Below are positions 26,729-33,679 of a DNA stretch of 64,000 bases, piece by piece. The position numbers were made by a program, and so were the translations under genes. This DNA is from Emcibacteraceae bacterium (GTDB lineage: Bacteria > Pseudomonadota > Alphaproteobacteria > Sphingomonadales > Emcibacteraceae), in NCBI GenBank assembly GCA_021774795.1, contig JAJFIR010000042.1, positions 124,001 to 188,000 of the forward strand, given 5' to 3'. The notes below the pieces were generated by a model. It made no database searches. It was not told where the DNA came from and saw only the letters and a program-made list of their open reading frames with translations. Positions within the stretch are counted from its first letter, which is position 1. The number at the start of each line of letters is the position of its first letter.

Positions 26729-28000
26729 ATGAAAATCAACTCTTTAAAATCCGGCATATCCCTTACCGTCTTGGCATTATCCTTAGGCGCACAAAATTTA
26801 TTTGCACAAGAACTTCCCTCGCCTGAAGAAATGTGGAAAATAATTCAAAAACAGCAGGAGCAGATAGCAGATCTCCAAAAAATAATTGGGGAAACAGAAA
26901 AAACCGTTGAAGAAAATAAAGAGAAAGTTGCAGAAACCGAACAAATTGTCGAAGCAACCGTATCGGCAATCGAAGAAGGGAGCATTGGCACAGCAACTAA
27001 TTCAGACAACAAAACATCTATCGGCGGATATGGCGAATTGCATTTTAATGGCGGCGAAAAAGACGAAATTGACTTTCACCGCTTTGTTTTATTCATGGGA
27101 CACGAATTTAACGATAACATTCGATTCTTCAGCGAACTGGAAGTAGAACATTCCCTTGCCGGCGAAGGCAAACCAGGAGAAGTCGAAATCGAACAAGCAT
27201 TTGTAGAATTTGATTTTGCCGAAAATACAAGTGCAGCTGTGGGGCTTCAGTTAGTCCCGATCGGGATCATTAATGAAACGCACGAACCGCCAACTTTTTA
27301 TGGTGTCGAGCGAAACAATGTAGAAAAGAACATCATACCTGCGACTTGGTGGGAGGCAGGGGTTAAATTTACCGGTAAGCTTTCTGACTCCATTACATAT
27401 GACGCTATGGTCCATTCAGGCTTAAAAACACCCATCACAAGGCAGTCTAATGCATTTATCATTAGAAAAGGCCGTCAAAAAGTTGCTGAAGCGTCCTGGA
27501 AAAACACCGCCTATACTGGTCGCCTATCGTGGTTGGCGGCTCCCGGTGTCACATTCGCGGCGTCACTCCAGTATCAAAGCGACCTGACGCAATCATCATC
27601 CGAGCCAACATCCGCAACGCTGTTTGAGGCACATACTGATATACAGCATCAAATCTCACCTGATAGCGAAATTGGCTTTCGTGCTCTTTTTGCACAATGG
27701 AATTTAAACGGTAATGAAGCTGAACTATTGGGTAATGACATCCAGCGCGGTTGGTATATTGAGCCATCCTATAAATATATTATTGGTAACGGTCAATCAG
27801 TTGGCGTTTTCGCGCGCTATAGCATGTGGGACAATAGTGCTGGTAGTGTACTAGACACCGCAAATAAACAGACATCTTTTGGTGTCAACTATTGGCCTCA
27901 TCAAAATGTTGTGTTAAAAGCTGATTATCAAATAGATAGTTACGCAAATGTGACTAAAGAAGATAACCGCATTAACCTTGGCCTTGGGCTGCAGTTCTAA
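26729..28000 (+). CDS. Outer-membrane porin with N-terminal coiled coil
   Basis: A signal peptide (MKINSLKSGISLTVLALS, cleaved after FAQ) is followed by a coiled coil (about residues 30-75, MWKIIQKQQEQIADLQKII and heptad-like Glu/Lys repeats) that probably trimerises the protein under the membrane. A 16- or 18-strand porin barrel follows (GGYGELHFNGG onward, ending INLGLGLQF). It resembles the phosphate-selective porin O/P type or other porins with periplasmic coiled coils. I chose ATG 26729 over 26678 because the signal begins there. It is transcribed with the FMN-binding protein 13 bases downstream and has a Fur-controlled promoter. Confidence 0.8.
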   Translation: MKINSLKSGISLTVLALSLGAQNLFAQELPSPEEMWKIIQKQQEQIADLQKIIGETEKTVEENKEKVAETEQIVEATVSAIEEGSIGTATNSDNKTSIGGYGELHFNGGEKDEIDFHRFVLFMGHEFNDNIRFFSELEVEHSLAGEGKPGEVEIEQAFVEFDFAENTSAAVGLQLVPIGIINETHEPPTFYGVERNNVEKNIIPATWWEAGVKFTGKLSDSITYDAMVHSGLKTPITRQSNAFIIRKGRQKVAEASWKNTAYTGRLSWLAAPGVTFAASLQYQSDLTQSSSEPTSATLFEAHTDIQHQISPDSEIGFRALFAQWNLNGNEAELLGNDIQRGWYIEPSYKYIIGNGQSVGVFARYSMWDNSAGSVLDTANKQTSFGVNYWPHQNVVLKADYQIDSYANVTKEDNRINLGLGLQF

Positions 28001-28013
28001 GTGAAAGAAATAA

Positions 28014-28553
28014 ATGAAATATATTGGTTCAGTCGTTTTGTTAATAATCCTCGCTGTCACATCCGCGCCGGCGCAGACTTACAAACCGGCCGAACGTGTA
28101 TATAAAAAGACCACACAATATGTTGAAGATGCGTTTGGCGGAAATGTGCCTAAGAAAGAAACCGTTTGGGTCATTGGTGAATTGCGCGATAATATAAATA
28201 GCGTTAACGCCGAATTTGGCGGCACGCCGGTACGCTATAGATACTGGCGACAAGGAAACAGAACCGTATGGGTATTAGAAAATATTGCTCGAACAATGCC
28301 CATCACCACCGGTGTTACGGTAGAAAATGGACAAATCGAAGATATAAGTGTATTGATTTACCGGGAAACACGTGGTCATGAAATTCAGAACCGCATTCAC
28401 CGAGCACAGTTTTACGGCGTAAAGCTAAATGATGAAATAGCTTTGGATAAACCAATTAACGGTATTTCCGGCTCCACTTTATCTGCCAATTCTATGAAAC
28501 GTATGGCACGAATTGCATTGTTATTACATAATGATGTCACCGAAGACGATTAG
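28014..28553 (+). CDS. Exported FMN-binding domain protein
   Basis: A 179-residue secreted protein: signal peptide MKYIGSVVLLIILAVTSAPAQ, then an FMN-binding domain. The ApbE modification motif appears as ISGSTLSANSM (about residues 151-161; usual form S/T-GAT-S/T), with Thr155 the predicted FMN attachment site. The segment ITTGVTVENGQIEDISVLIYRETRGHEIQ is typical of the domain, as in NqrC/RnfG and stand-alone members. It lies between a Fur-controlled porin and uppP. No membrane-bound electron donor is encoded next to it. A periplasmic electron carrier for iron reduction is an inference. Confidence 0.85.
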   Translation: MKYIGSVVLLIILAVTSAPAQTYKPAERVYKKTTQYVEDAFGGNVPKKETVWVIGELRDNINSVNAEFGGTPVRYRYWRQGNRTVWVLENIARTMPITTGVTVENGQIEDISVLIYRETRGHEIQNRIHRAQFYGVKLNDEIALDKPINGISGSTLSANSMKRMARIALLLHNDVTEDD

Positions 28554-28568
28554 TTACAGGAACAAATT

Positions 28569-29378
28569 TTGACCCTACTACAAATTATCGTCCTCGCCAT
28601 AGTGCAAGGTATTACGGAATTCCTGCCCATAAGCTCTTCAGGGCATCTTATCCTGGTACCGGCACTTACCGATTGGCCCGATCAGGGTCTGATGATGGAT
28701 ATTGGCGTTCATGTTGGAACGTTGGGTGCTGTAATCTTCTATTTTCGAAACGATGTAGGTCGAATGGCTCATGCATTTTTTCAAATGATCAGCTTCAAAA
28801 AAGAATATGATAAGATCGAGCGACAATTAATGCTCGCTTTAATCATATCGACAATCCCTATTGTCATATTTGGCGGATTGGCTTCAAAACTGGGATTAAC
28901 CGACGCCTGGCGAACAATTGAAATCATTGGCTGGACATCGATAATATTTGGCATTCTTTTATATTGGTTTGATACAAAATGCGCGGCCAAGCTTGATATT
29001 TCAAAGTTGTGTTTTGGTCATGCTTTAATTATCGGCTTTGCGCAGGTGCTTGCGATTATTCCGGGAACAAGCAGGTCCGGTGTTACAATGACAGCAGCAA
29101 GAGCACTTGGATTTACGCGCACAGACGCCGCCCGCTTTTCAATGCTCATGTCAATCCCAACAATTCTTGCCGCTGCCCTACTTCAAATTAAAGACATTTT
29201 GGAATCAAATAGCCTGACCATCGGCGCAGATTTATTGCTAGGTGCCGGTTTATCATTTATAACCGCCCTCCTCGCTATTGCCGGGCTGCTTAAATGGCTG
29301 CAAAATTCTTCGATGACGCCATTTGTTATTTACCGCGTATTGCTTGGTATTGGCCTACTCATAATGGTTTATAATTAA
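28569..29378 (+). CDS. uppP: Undecaprenyl-diphosphatase
   Basis: Membrane phosphatase (BacA family) recycling undecaprenyl pyrophosphate for cell wall and polysaccharide synthesis. Both signatures are present: QGITEFLPISSSGHLILVP (residues 14-32) and the PGTSRSGVTMTAARALG loop (about 164-180). There are about eight transmembrane segments; the 269 residues are standard. It starts with TTG behind ACAGGA, 15 bases after the FMN-binding protein, so it may share the Fur-controlled transcript. It converges on the hydrolase at 29382. Confidence 0.94.
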   Translation: MTLLQIIVLAIVQGITEFLPISSSGHLILVPALTDWPDQGLMMDIGVHVGTLGAVIFYFRNDVGRMAHAFFQMISFKKEYDKIERQLMLALIISTIPIVIFGGLASKLGLTDAWRTIEIIGWTSIIFGILLYWFDTKCAAKLDISKLCFGHALIIGFAQVLAIIPGTSRSGVTMTAARALGFTRTDAARFSMLMSIPTILAAALLQIKDILESNSLTIGADLLLGAGLSFITALLAIAGLLKWLQNSSMTPFVIYRVLLGIGLLIMVYN

Positions 29379-29381
29379 ACC

Positions 29382-30287
29382 TTATTTCTTTAACCATTCG
29401 ATAAACGAAATAGTAGAATGAATGATTTTTTCTCGCGGTGTCTCAAGAATCGCCGCATGATCACCACCCTTTAAAACAATCCATTGCTTATCCGCGTTAT
29501 GAAATTCCGAAAATGCCTTTGCATGCATGTCAGTGTGAGCAAGAGGATCAAATTCGCCTTGTAATAATAACACCGGCATATTTACTTTCGTCGCATCCAA
29601 TTCGTTATATTGATGTTGATAATGCCAGTCGGCACGTATGGGATCCGCCGTCGTCGCGTGACGAACATATTCATCAATCGCTTTTTGGCTAATCGAACCC
29701 GGAACAACGAAGTCTTCCGCTGCCGCGTTCGTTGTTGTAGGAATGCGCGGAGGTTCGCCACCAGGAATATCTTCATCATATACAATTCCCATGACCAGCG
29801 GGTATCCAAACAATGTGAGGCTTTCAAAATGCTCCGGATAAAGCTGTGCCGTTAATTGACTTATCATTGATCCCATGGACCAACCCCAGACATGTATCTT
29901 CTCATTATTTTTATTATAAAGCCACTCAAGGACAATTGATAAATCTTTCGCTGCGCGAAATGGTGTGTTCCATCCTGTTCCATCACGCGGTGTCGCACCA
30001 TAACCACGGGCATCAAGGGCCCAGACGCTATATCCTTTTTCATTAAAACCATCCATTAGTGAAATATTTTCACCTTCAACCTGAAGGTCGAAATCAGGAA
30101 GCGAACTCCATGTTCTGCCGTGATGCAGAAGGATGTGACCTTTTGGGTTTGGTACAGATTTTTCCCATAGAGCCATAGGATGACCATCTGCATCGATCGT
30201 ATGCTTAACTGCCGGTGCAGCAATAACGACCTGTGCAGCTAATAGTACCAAAATCGGTAACATTAATAAAATTTTTAAGCTTTTCAT
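29382..30287 (-). CDS. Exported alpha/beta hydrolase
   Basis: Serine hydrolase of about 301 residues with a signal peptide (MKSLKILLMLPILVLLAAQ, ending IAAP). The core has ILLHHGRTWSSLPDF (oxyanion region), nucleophile elbow GWSMGS (about residue 145), acid in VLLQGEFDPLAH (about 246-257) and His in LKGGDHAAILE (about 281-291). The ATG at 30287 is preferred over 30329 because it has AAGGCGCGG upstream and starts the signal peptide. Substrate unknown; lysophospholipase-like or esterase activity is likely from the fold. The 439-residue exported protein is directly upstream and is probably co-transcribed. Confidence 0.82.
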   Translation of the reverse strand: MKSLKILLMLPILVLLAAQVVIAAPAVKHTIDADGHPMALWEKSVPNPKGHILLHHGRTWSSLPDFDLQVEGENISLMDGFNEKGYSVWALDARGYGATPRDGTGWNTPFRAAKDLSIVLEWLYNKNNEKIHVWGWSMGSMISQLTAQLYPEHFESLTLFGYPLVMGIVYDEDIPGGEPPRIPTTTNAAAEDFVVPGSISQKAIDEYVRHATTADPIRADWHYQHQYNELDATKVNMPVLLLQGEFDPLAHTDMHAKAFSEFHNADKQWIVLKGGDHAAILETPREKIIHSTISFIEWLKK

Positions 30288-30312
30288 TTCCGCGCCTTTT
30301 TTAATTGTTATG

Positions 30313-31617
30313 TTAATCTTGTTGTGCATATGCCCAATTTTTTGCCCGATGATAATTATGAACGGGAATCATCGCTTTATATATATTAACATCCACACCA
30401 AGTTTTGTATTGAATGTTAATTTAATCATATCATTTTTAAGAAGGTTTTCAATTTCAGGTAAAACCTCCTGCGGAAAGATATAAACTTTGCCACTTGGTC
30501 TCTCCTTTGTGCCGACCTGCTCTCTATATCGATCATGATTTTTACTTAAAAGAGCCGTAAAAGTTTTTTTGCCGGCAGAAGCGGTCATTAACGCAATATT
30601 TTCTTTCATATGCACTTCATTCGCCATATTACTTCCAATTGGTGCTTCCACGGTTTTATAAGCGTTATATTCTTTTTCGTCAGCGGTATTTCTATATGAA
30701 ATTTTAATATCACTTATTTCCTGTTCACCGGAAAACACTATACCAAGTTCACCGTCTTGAGTAATAAATAACGTGCAATCCAGATCTTGCCATGTTCCGC
30801 CGCATCCCTGGTATGATAGCACCCAATTTAAATTTTCGCCTCTCGGTCTATAGGCGGCCCAATTTGTAAAATCATTAGCCGGTCGCAAATACGGAAAACC
30901 GGTTTTTTGGGCATCCGCGCCTTCAATAAATGCTCTAACGGTCTTTTCCAGATTATAATAATAAGTTGTTATTTCCCTATTATTTGCCGTCGCGGTTACA
31001 GACTCAATGCTTTCAATCGCTGCCGATTTTATAGTTTTATCGTTCGTAAAAAACGTTTTCGCAGTTTTTTCCCCTGCTACTTTAACAATGGAATCGATAA
31101 AAGTGCCCCATGCTTCCTGTCCGGCTTGTTCAAGATAATTAACCTTTACCTCTTCATAAAAATCATCGATCAACTGCCATTCATCGTCTGTTTGAAAATT
31201 AAGAAGCAAAGCCATCGGAATCTTTTCTTCTTTTTTATCTGCGGCATCCAGTGTATGAATTTGACGCGAAAGAAGTATATGGTTGATCATTGAATCGTTG
31301 GCTTCCTGACGCGCTAAACCAATTAACCCTTGAATTTCCGGAGCATGGCAATCGGTTCGTCTTGCGAAAATTCTTGCTTCTTTTTTAAACTTCTCGACTT
31401 TATCAAGTTTTCCTGAAAAATTGGTATTCGCGAAAACGATCTGACCGTTAAGCACTTCCGCTTCTAAACGTGAAAGGATAGGACAGTGCTGATTTAATTC
31501 TTCAATAATCACCATCGCTTGATATTTTTGCAAAAGTTGTTCTTGTGTTTCCTGCTGCGCAAAAGCGGAGACAAAAGTTACGAGATAACAAATAAATAAA
31601 GCGAGTACTGTTTTCAA
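30313..31617 (-). CDS. Exported protein of unknown function
   Basis: I do not recognise this protein of about 434 residues. It has a signal peptide (LKTVLALFICYLVTFVSAFA) and otherwise looks soluble and periplasmic, with an all-helical first half (about 30-190) and a mixed second half rich in strands (CGGTWQDLDCTLFITQDGELG near 285). Two conserved-looking Cys pairs (HCPILS/TDCHAP and CGG/DCT) could form disulfides. The second half resembles nothing I can name. A TTG at 31617 is the better start because AAGGCGG precedes it, while the ATG at 31632 has no ribosome site. The hydrolase follows 25 bases downstream. Confidence 0.6.
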   Translation of the reverse strand: MKTVLALFICYLVTFVSAFAQQETQEQLLQKYQAMVIIEELNQHCPILSRLEAEVLNGQIVFANTNFSGKLDKVEKFKKEARIFARRTDCHAPEIQGLIGLARQEANDSMINHILLSRQIHTLDAADKKEEKIPMALLLNFQTDDEWQLIDDFYEEVKVNYLEQAGQEAWGTFIDSIVKVAGEKTAKTFFTNDKTIKSAAIESIESVTATANNREITTYYYNLEKTVRAFIEGADAQKTGFPYLRPANDFTNWAAYRPRGENLNWVLSYQGCGGTWQDLDCTLFITQDGELGIVFSGEQEISDIKISYRNTADEKEYNAYKTVEAPIGSNMANEVHMKENIALMTASAGKKTFTALLSKNHDRYREQVGTKERPSGKVYIFPQEVLPEIENLLKNDMIKLTFNTKLGVDVNIYKAMIPVHNYHRAKNWAYAQQD

Positions 31618-31693
31618 ATTTCCGCCTTTCATTATTAAAAGTTTTTAAAATTTAGCGCGGCAATATATATTACAACAAATTGCGGCGAAATTA

Positions 31694-32116
31694 TTATTGT
31701 GATTTTCTTGAAAGTGAATTTAAAGCTTCATCAATCAGAAACAAATCCGTAAGCAACGCTCTAAGGTGAATTGATGCATTTAGGTTATCAATAATCTGAG
31801 ACCCGATTGAAGGAAGTGACATCACCATTTCAACAGCGGCTTTTGATTTTTCTGCATCAACTTTGAGTACATCTATAAAGTGTGAATATAGGTGATCATC
31901 CGATTGGATTACATCTTTGACTTCATTCTCAAAATCTTCCGCGACCGTCTCTAATCCTTTGATCAGACCTTCAAGGAAACCTCTAATAGACGGACCATCA
32001 CCACCGCTGGTATATTCAAAGTCTCTTCCTTGCGCAGCGTAAGCCAACATAAACTCATACCCTGATTCAATAGCATCAACTGTTGCGCGTAATTTTTCTT
32101 TATTCTGTTCGCTCAT
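31694..32116 (-). CDS. Helical protein of unknown function linked to cytochrome b
   Basis: Unrecognised 140-residue, acidic, mostly helical cytosolic protein. Notable segments are AIESGYEFMLAYAAQGRD near the start, a glycine-rich turn TSGGDGPSIRGFLEGL, and a C-terminal DNLNASIHLRALLTDLFLIDEAL that looks conserved. An in-frame ATG at 32155 would overlap the cytochrome gene, but the ATG at 32116 has AAGAAAG upstream and fits better. It directly follows the cytochrome b gene and faces away from the molybdenum hydroxylase operon. A role as an accessory or chaperone of that system is only inferred from position. Confidence 0.6.
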   Translation of the reverse strand: MSEQNKEKLRATVDAIESGYEFMLAYAAQGRDFEYTSGGDGPSIRGFLEGLIKGLETVAEDFENEVKDVIQSDDHLYSHFIDVLKVDAEKSKAAVEMVMSLPSIGSQIIDNLNASIHLRALLTDLFLIDEALNSLSRKSQ

Positions 32117-32142
32117 TACTTGAATTCTTTCTTGATATATTA

Positions 32143-32748
32143 TTATACGTCCCAACGATCGGGATCATGGTTATCATTAAATTCTTGTCTGGTGATCCAC
32201 CCTTTAAACATGGACCTTAAAAAAGGTGCTTTTTCCGGTCGAAGTGAAAAATAGATATGCATCATTACTGAACTAACAAAAAGCAGCGTGGATATTCCGT
32301 GCAAAACATAAATAATGCCCCAAACCGCAGCACCGAAAATAAATGGATCACGTTCCCAAAACGGCGTATCAATTTTAAGAAGCATTAACCATCCGGTTGC
32401 CAAAGAAACTAGGCTAAAAAAAGTAATGCCGTGATGCATCAATTTTTGCTCAAGTGAATATTTTCCGCCTTTATAATGACCTCCCGATGCGATAAATTCG
32501 CGGACATCTGAAATTGAAATCCACATAGATTTAAGCTTCGTCGGGCTTAAAGACCGACCAATATGTATAAACACCGCAAGAGTAAGCGCAACGCCCGCAA
32601 TCCAATGCGGCTCGACCCAATCAAAGTTAACGCCAAGTACCGGCAATATACCAGTCGCCAATAAAGTTAAAATACACGCCGCCATCAACCAATGGAAAAT
32701 GCGGCTTATACTTGTATGGCGAATGACGTGATCTTCATTTTCATTCAT
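32143..32748 (-). CDS. Di-haem cytochrome b (FdhI/b561-type membrane subunit)
   Basis: Integral membrane cytochrome of 201 residues with four transmembrane helices. Candidate haem-ligand histidines are in SRIFHWLMA (helix 1), LAVFIHIGRS (helix 2), MHHGITFF (helix 3) and VLHGIST/MMHIYFSL (helix 4). This is the layout of formate dehydrogenase gamma and cytochrome b561 proteins that pass electrons between periplasmic enzymes and quinone. It is divergent from the Tat-exported molybdenum hydroxylase operon, across a 280-base gap, which suggests it links that enzyme to the quinone pool. I consider the family firm and the partner inferred. Confidence 0.85.
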   Translation of the reverse strand: MNENEDHVIRHTSISRIFHWLMAACILTLLATGILPVLGVNFDWVEPHWIAGVALTLAVFIHIGRSLSPTKLKSMWISISDVREFIASGGHYKGGKYSLEQKLMHHGITFFSLVSLATGWLMLLKIDTPFWERDPFIFGAAVWGIIYVLHGISTLLFVSSVMMHIYFSLRPEKAPFLRSMFKGWITRQEFNDNHDPDRWDV

Positions 32749-33029
32749 ATTATTTAATCCACTATTCCTAGTGCCTTTTTTACATTCCCTCTATTTTGTG
32801 TCTAGACTCTGCTGACATCAACTTATATAGTTACCTTACCTCATAACGGGAGGCAAAAAATATCTCAAGGAAAATTAGAAAAATATTATAGAGATATGAA
32901 AAATCAGTTTTTGATGTCCATCGAATAACCAAAATTGGGATGGAAAAATAAAGATGTACTTTTTATGTCTGTATAATATGTTATGATATAATATATGGGA
33001 TTACTTTTAAAGTGGAGGAGCACTATTTA
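32749..33029. other. AT-rich divergent intergenic region
   Basis: A 280-base gap between cytochrome b and the molybdenum hydroxylase operon, without an ORF. It contains two perfect TATAAT hexamers (32972-32977 and 32987-32992) that could serve the rightward operon, though no good TTGACA sits at the right distance. A strong AGGAG lies about 10 bases before the ATG at 33030. I see no clear palindromic operator. Confidence 0.4.
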
Positions 33030-33677
33030 ATGCAGAAAAAATTCAGTTCAGATCGTTACGATCCTCTGGGCAGCGATAGAGATGCGCTATCAAGACGTCA
33101 TTTTATTAAAGGCGTTATCGCCGCAGGTACGGTTGCTGGCGCAGCTGGTCTAATGACTAGTTGCTCAGACGGTTCAGATAATTCAGAGGGAGCACCCGCA
33201 GCAGGTTCTGTAGAAAGGCTCGTTTCGATTAATGTTAATGGCAATGTTCGTCGTGTCGATGTAATGCCAAACGAGACACTCGCACAAACGCTACGTAACA
33301 AACTCAGCTTAACTGGAACTAAACTCGGTTGTGACCGTGGTTCTTGTGGTGCTTGTACAGTTATGATCGACGGCGTTACTCAAAATAGTTGCTCTGTTCT
33401 TACTCACACGGTTCGCGATGCAAGTGTTGTTACGGTAGAAGGTGTTGGTGGCGCAAATGGTGAAATTCATCCTGTACAACAAGCGATGATTGAAGAACTT
33501 GCTCCGCAATGTGGATACTGTACGCCGGGCCAAGTGGTTTCAGGTGTTGCTTTACTTCAAAGAAATCCAAACCCAACACGCGAAGAAGTCAGGCAAGCGC
33601 TTGCCGGAAACTTGTGTCGCTGTGGTGCTTATAATAACTATGTAAACGCCATAGTTAAAGCAGCGGGGAGCGCATAA
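33030..33677 (+). CDS. Tat-exported 2Fe-2S subunit of a molybdenum hydroxylase
   Basis: Small iron-sulfur subunit of the xanthine dehydrogenase/aldehyde oxidoreductase family, 215 residues from the ATG at 33030. A Tat signal (SRRHFIKGVIAAGTVAGAAG, about residues 22-41) ends at TSCSDG. The plant-type cluster follows (GCDRGSCGACTVMIDG, about 108-123, plus a later Cys), then the C-terminal cluster domain CGYCTPGQ and NLCRCGAY. The layout matches PaoA of the periplasmic aldehyde oxidoreductase PaoABC. A GTG at 33012 is open, but AGGAG favours 33030. The Moco subunit follows 2 bases later. Confidence 0.9.
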   Translation: MQKKFSSDRYDPLGSDRDALSRRHFIKGVIAAGTVAGAAGLMTSCSDGSDNSEGAPAAGSVERLVSINVNGNVRRVDVMPNETLAQTLRNKLSLTGTKLGCDRGSCGACTVMIDGVTQNSCSVLTHTVRDASVVTVEGVGGANGEIHPVQQAMIEELAPQCGYCTPGQVVSGVALLQRNPNPTREEVRQALAGNLCRCGAYNNYVNAIVKAAGSA

Positions 33678-33679
33678 CA

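Noticed and set aside
30907-31293. 128-codon plus-strand ORF
   Set aside because: Antisense to the exported protein of unknown function and rich in Cys, Phe and Tyr as expected for a reverse frame of AT-rich coding DNA.
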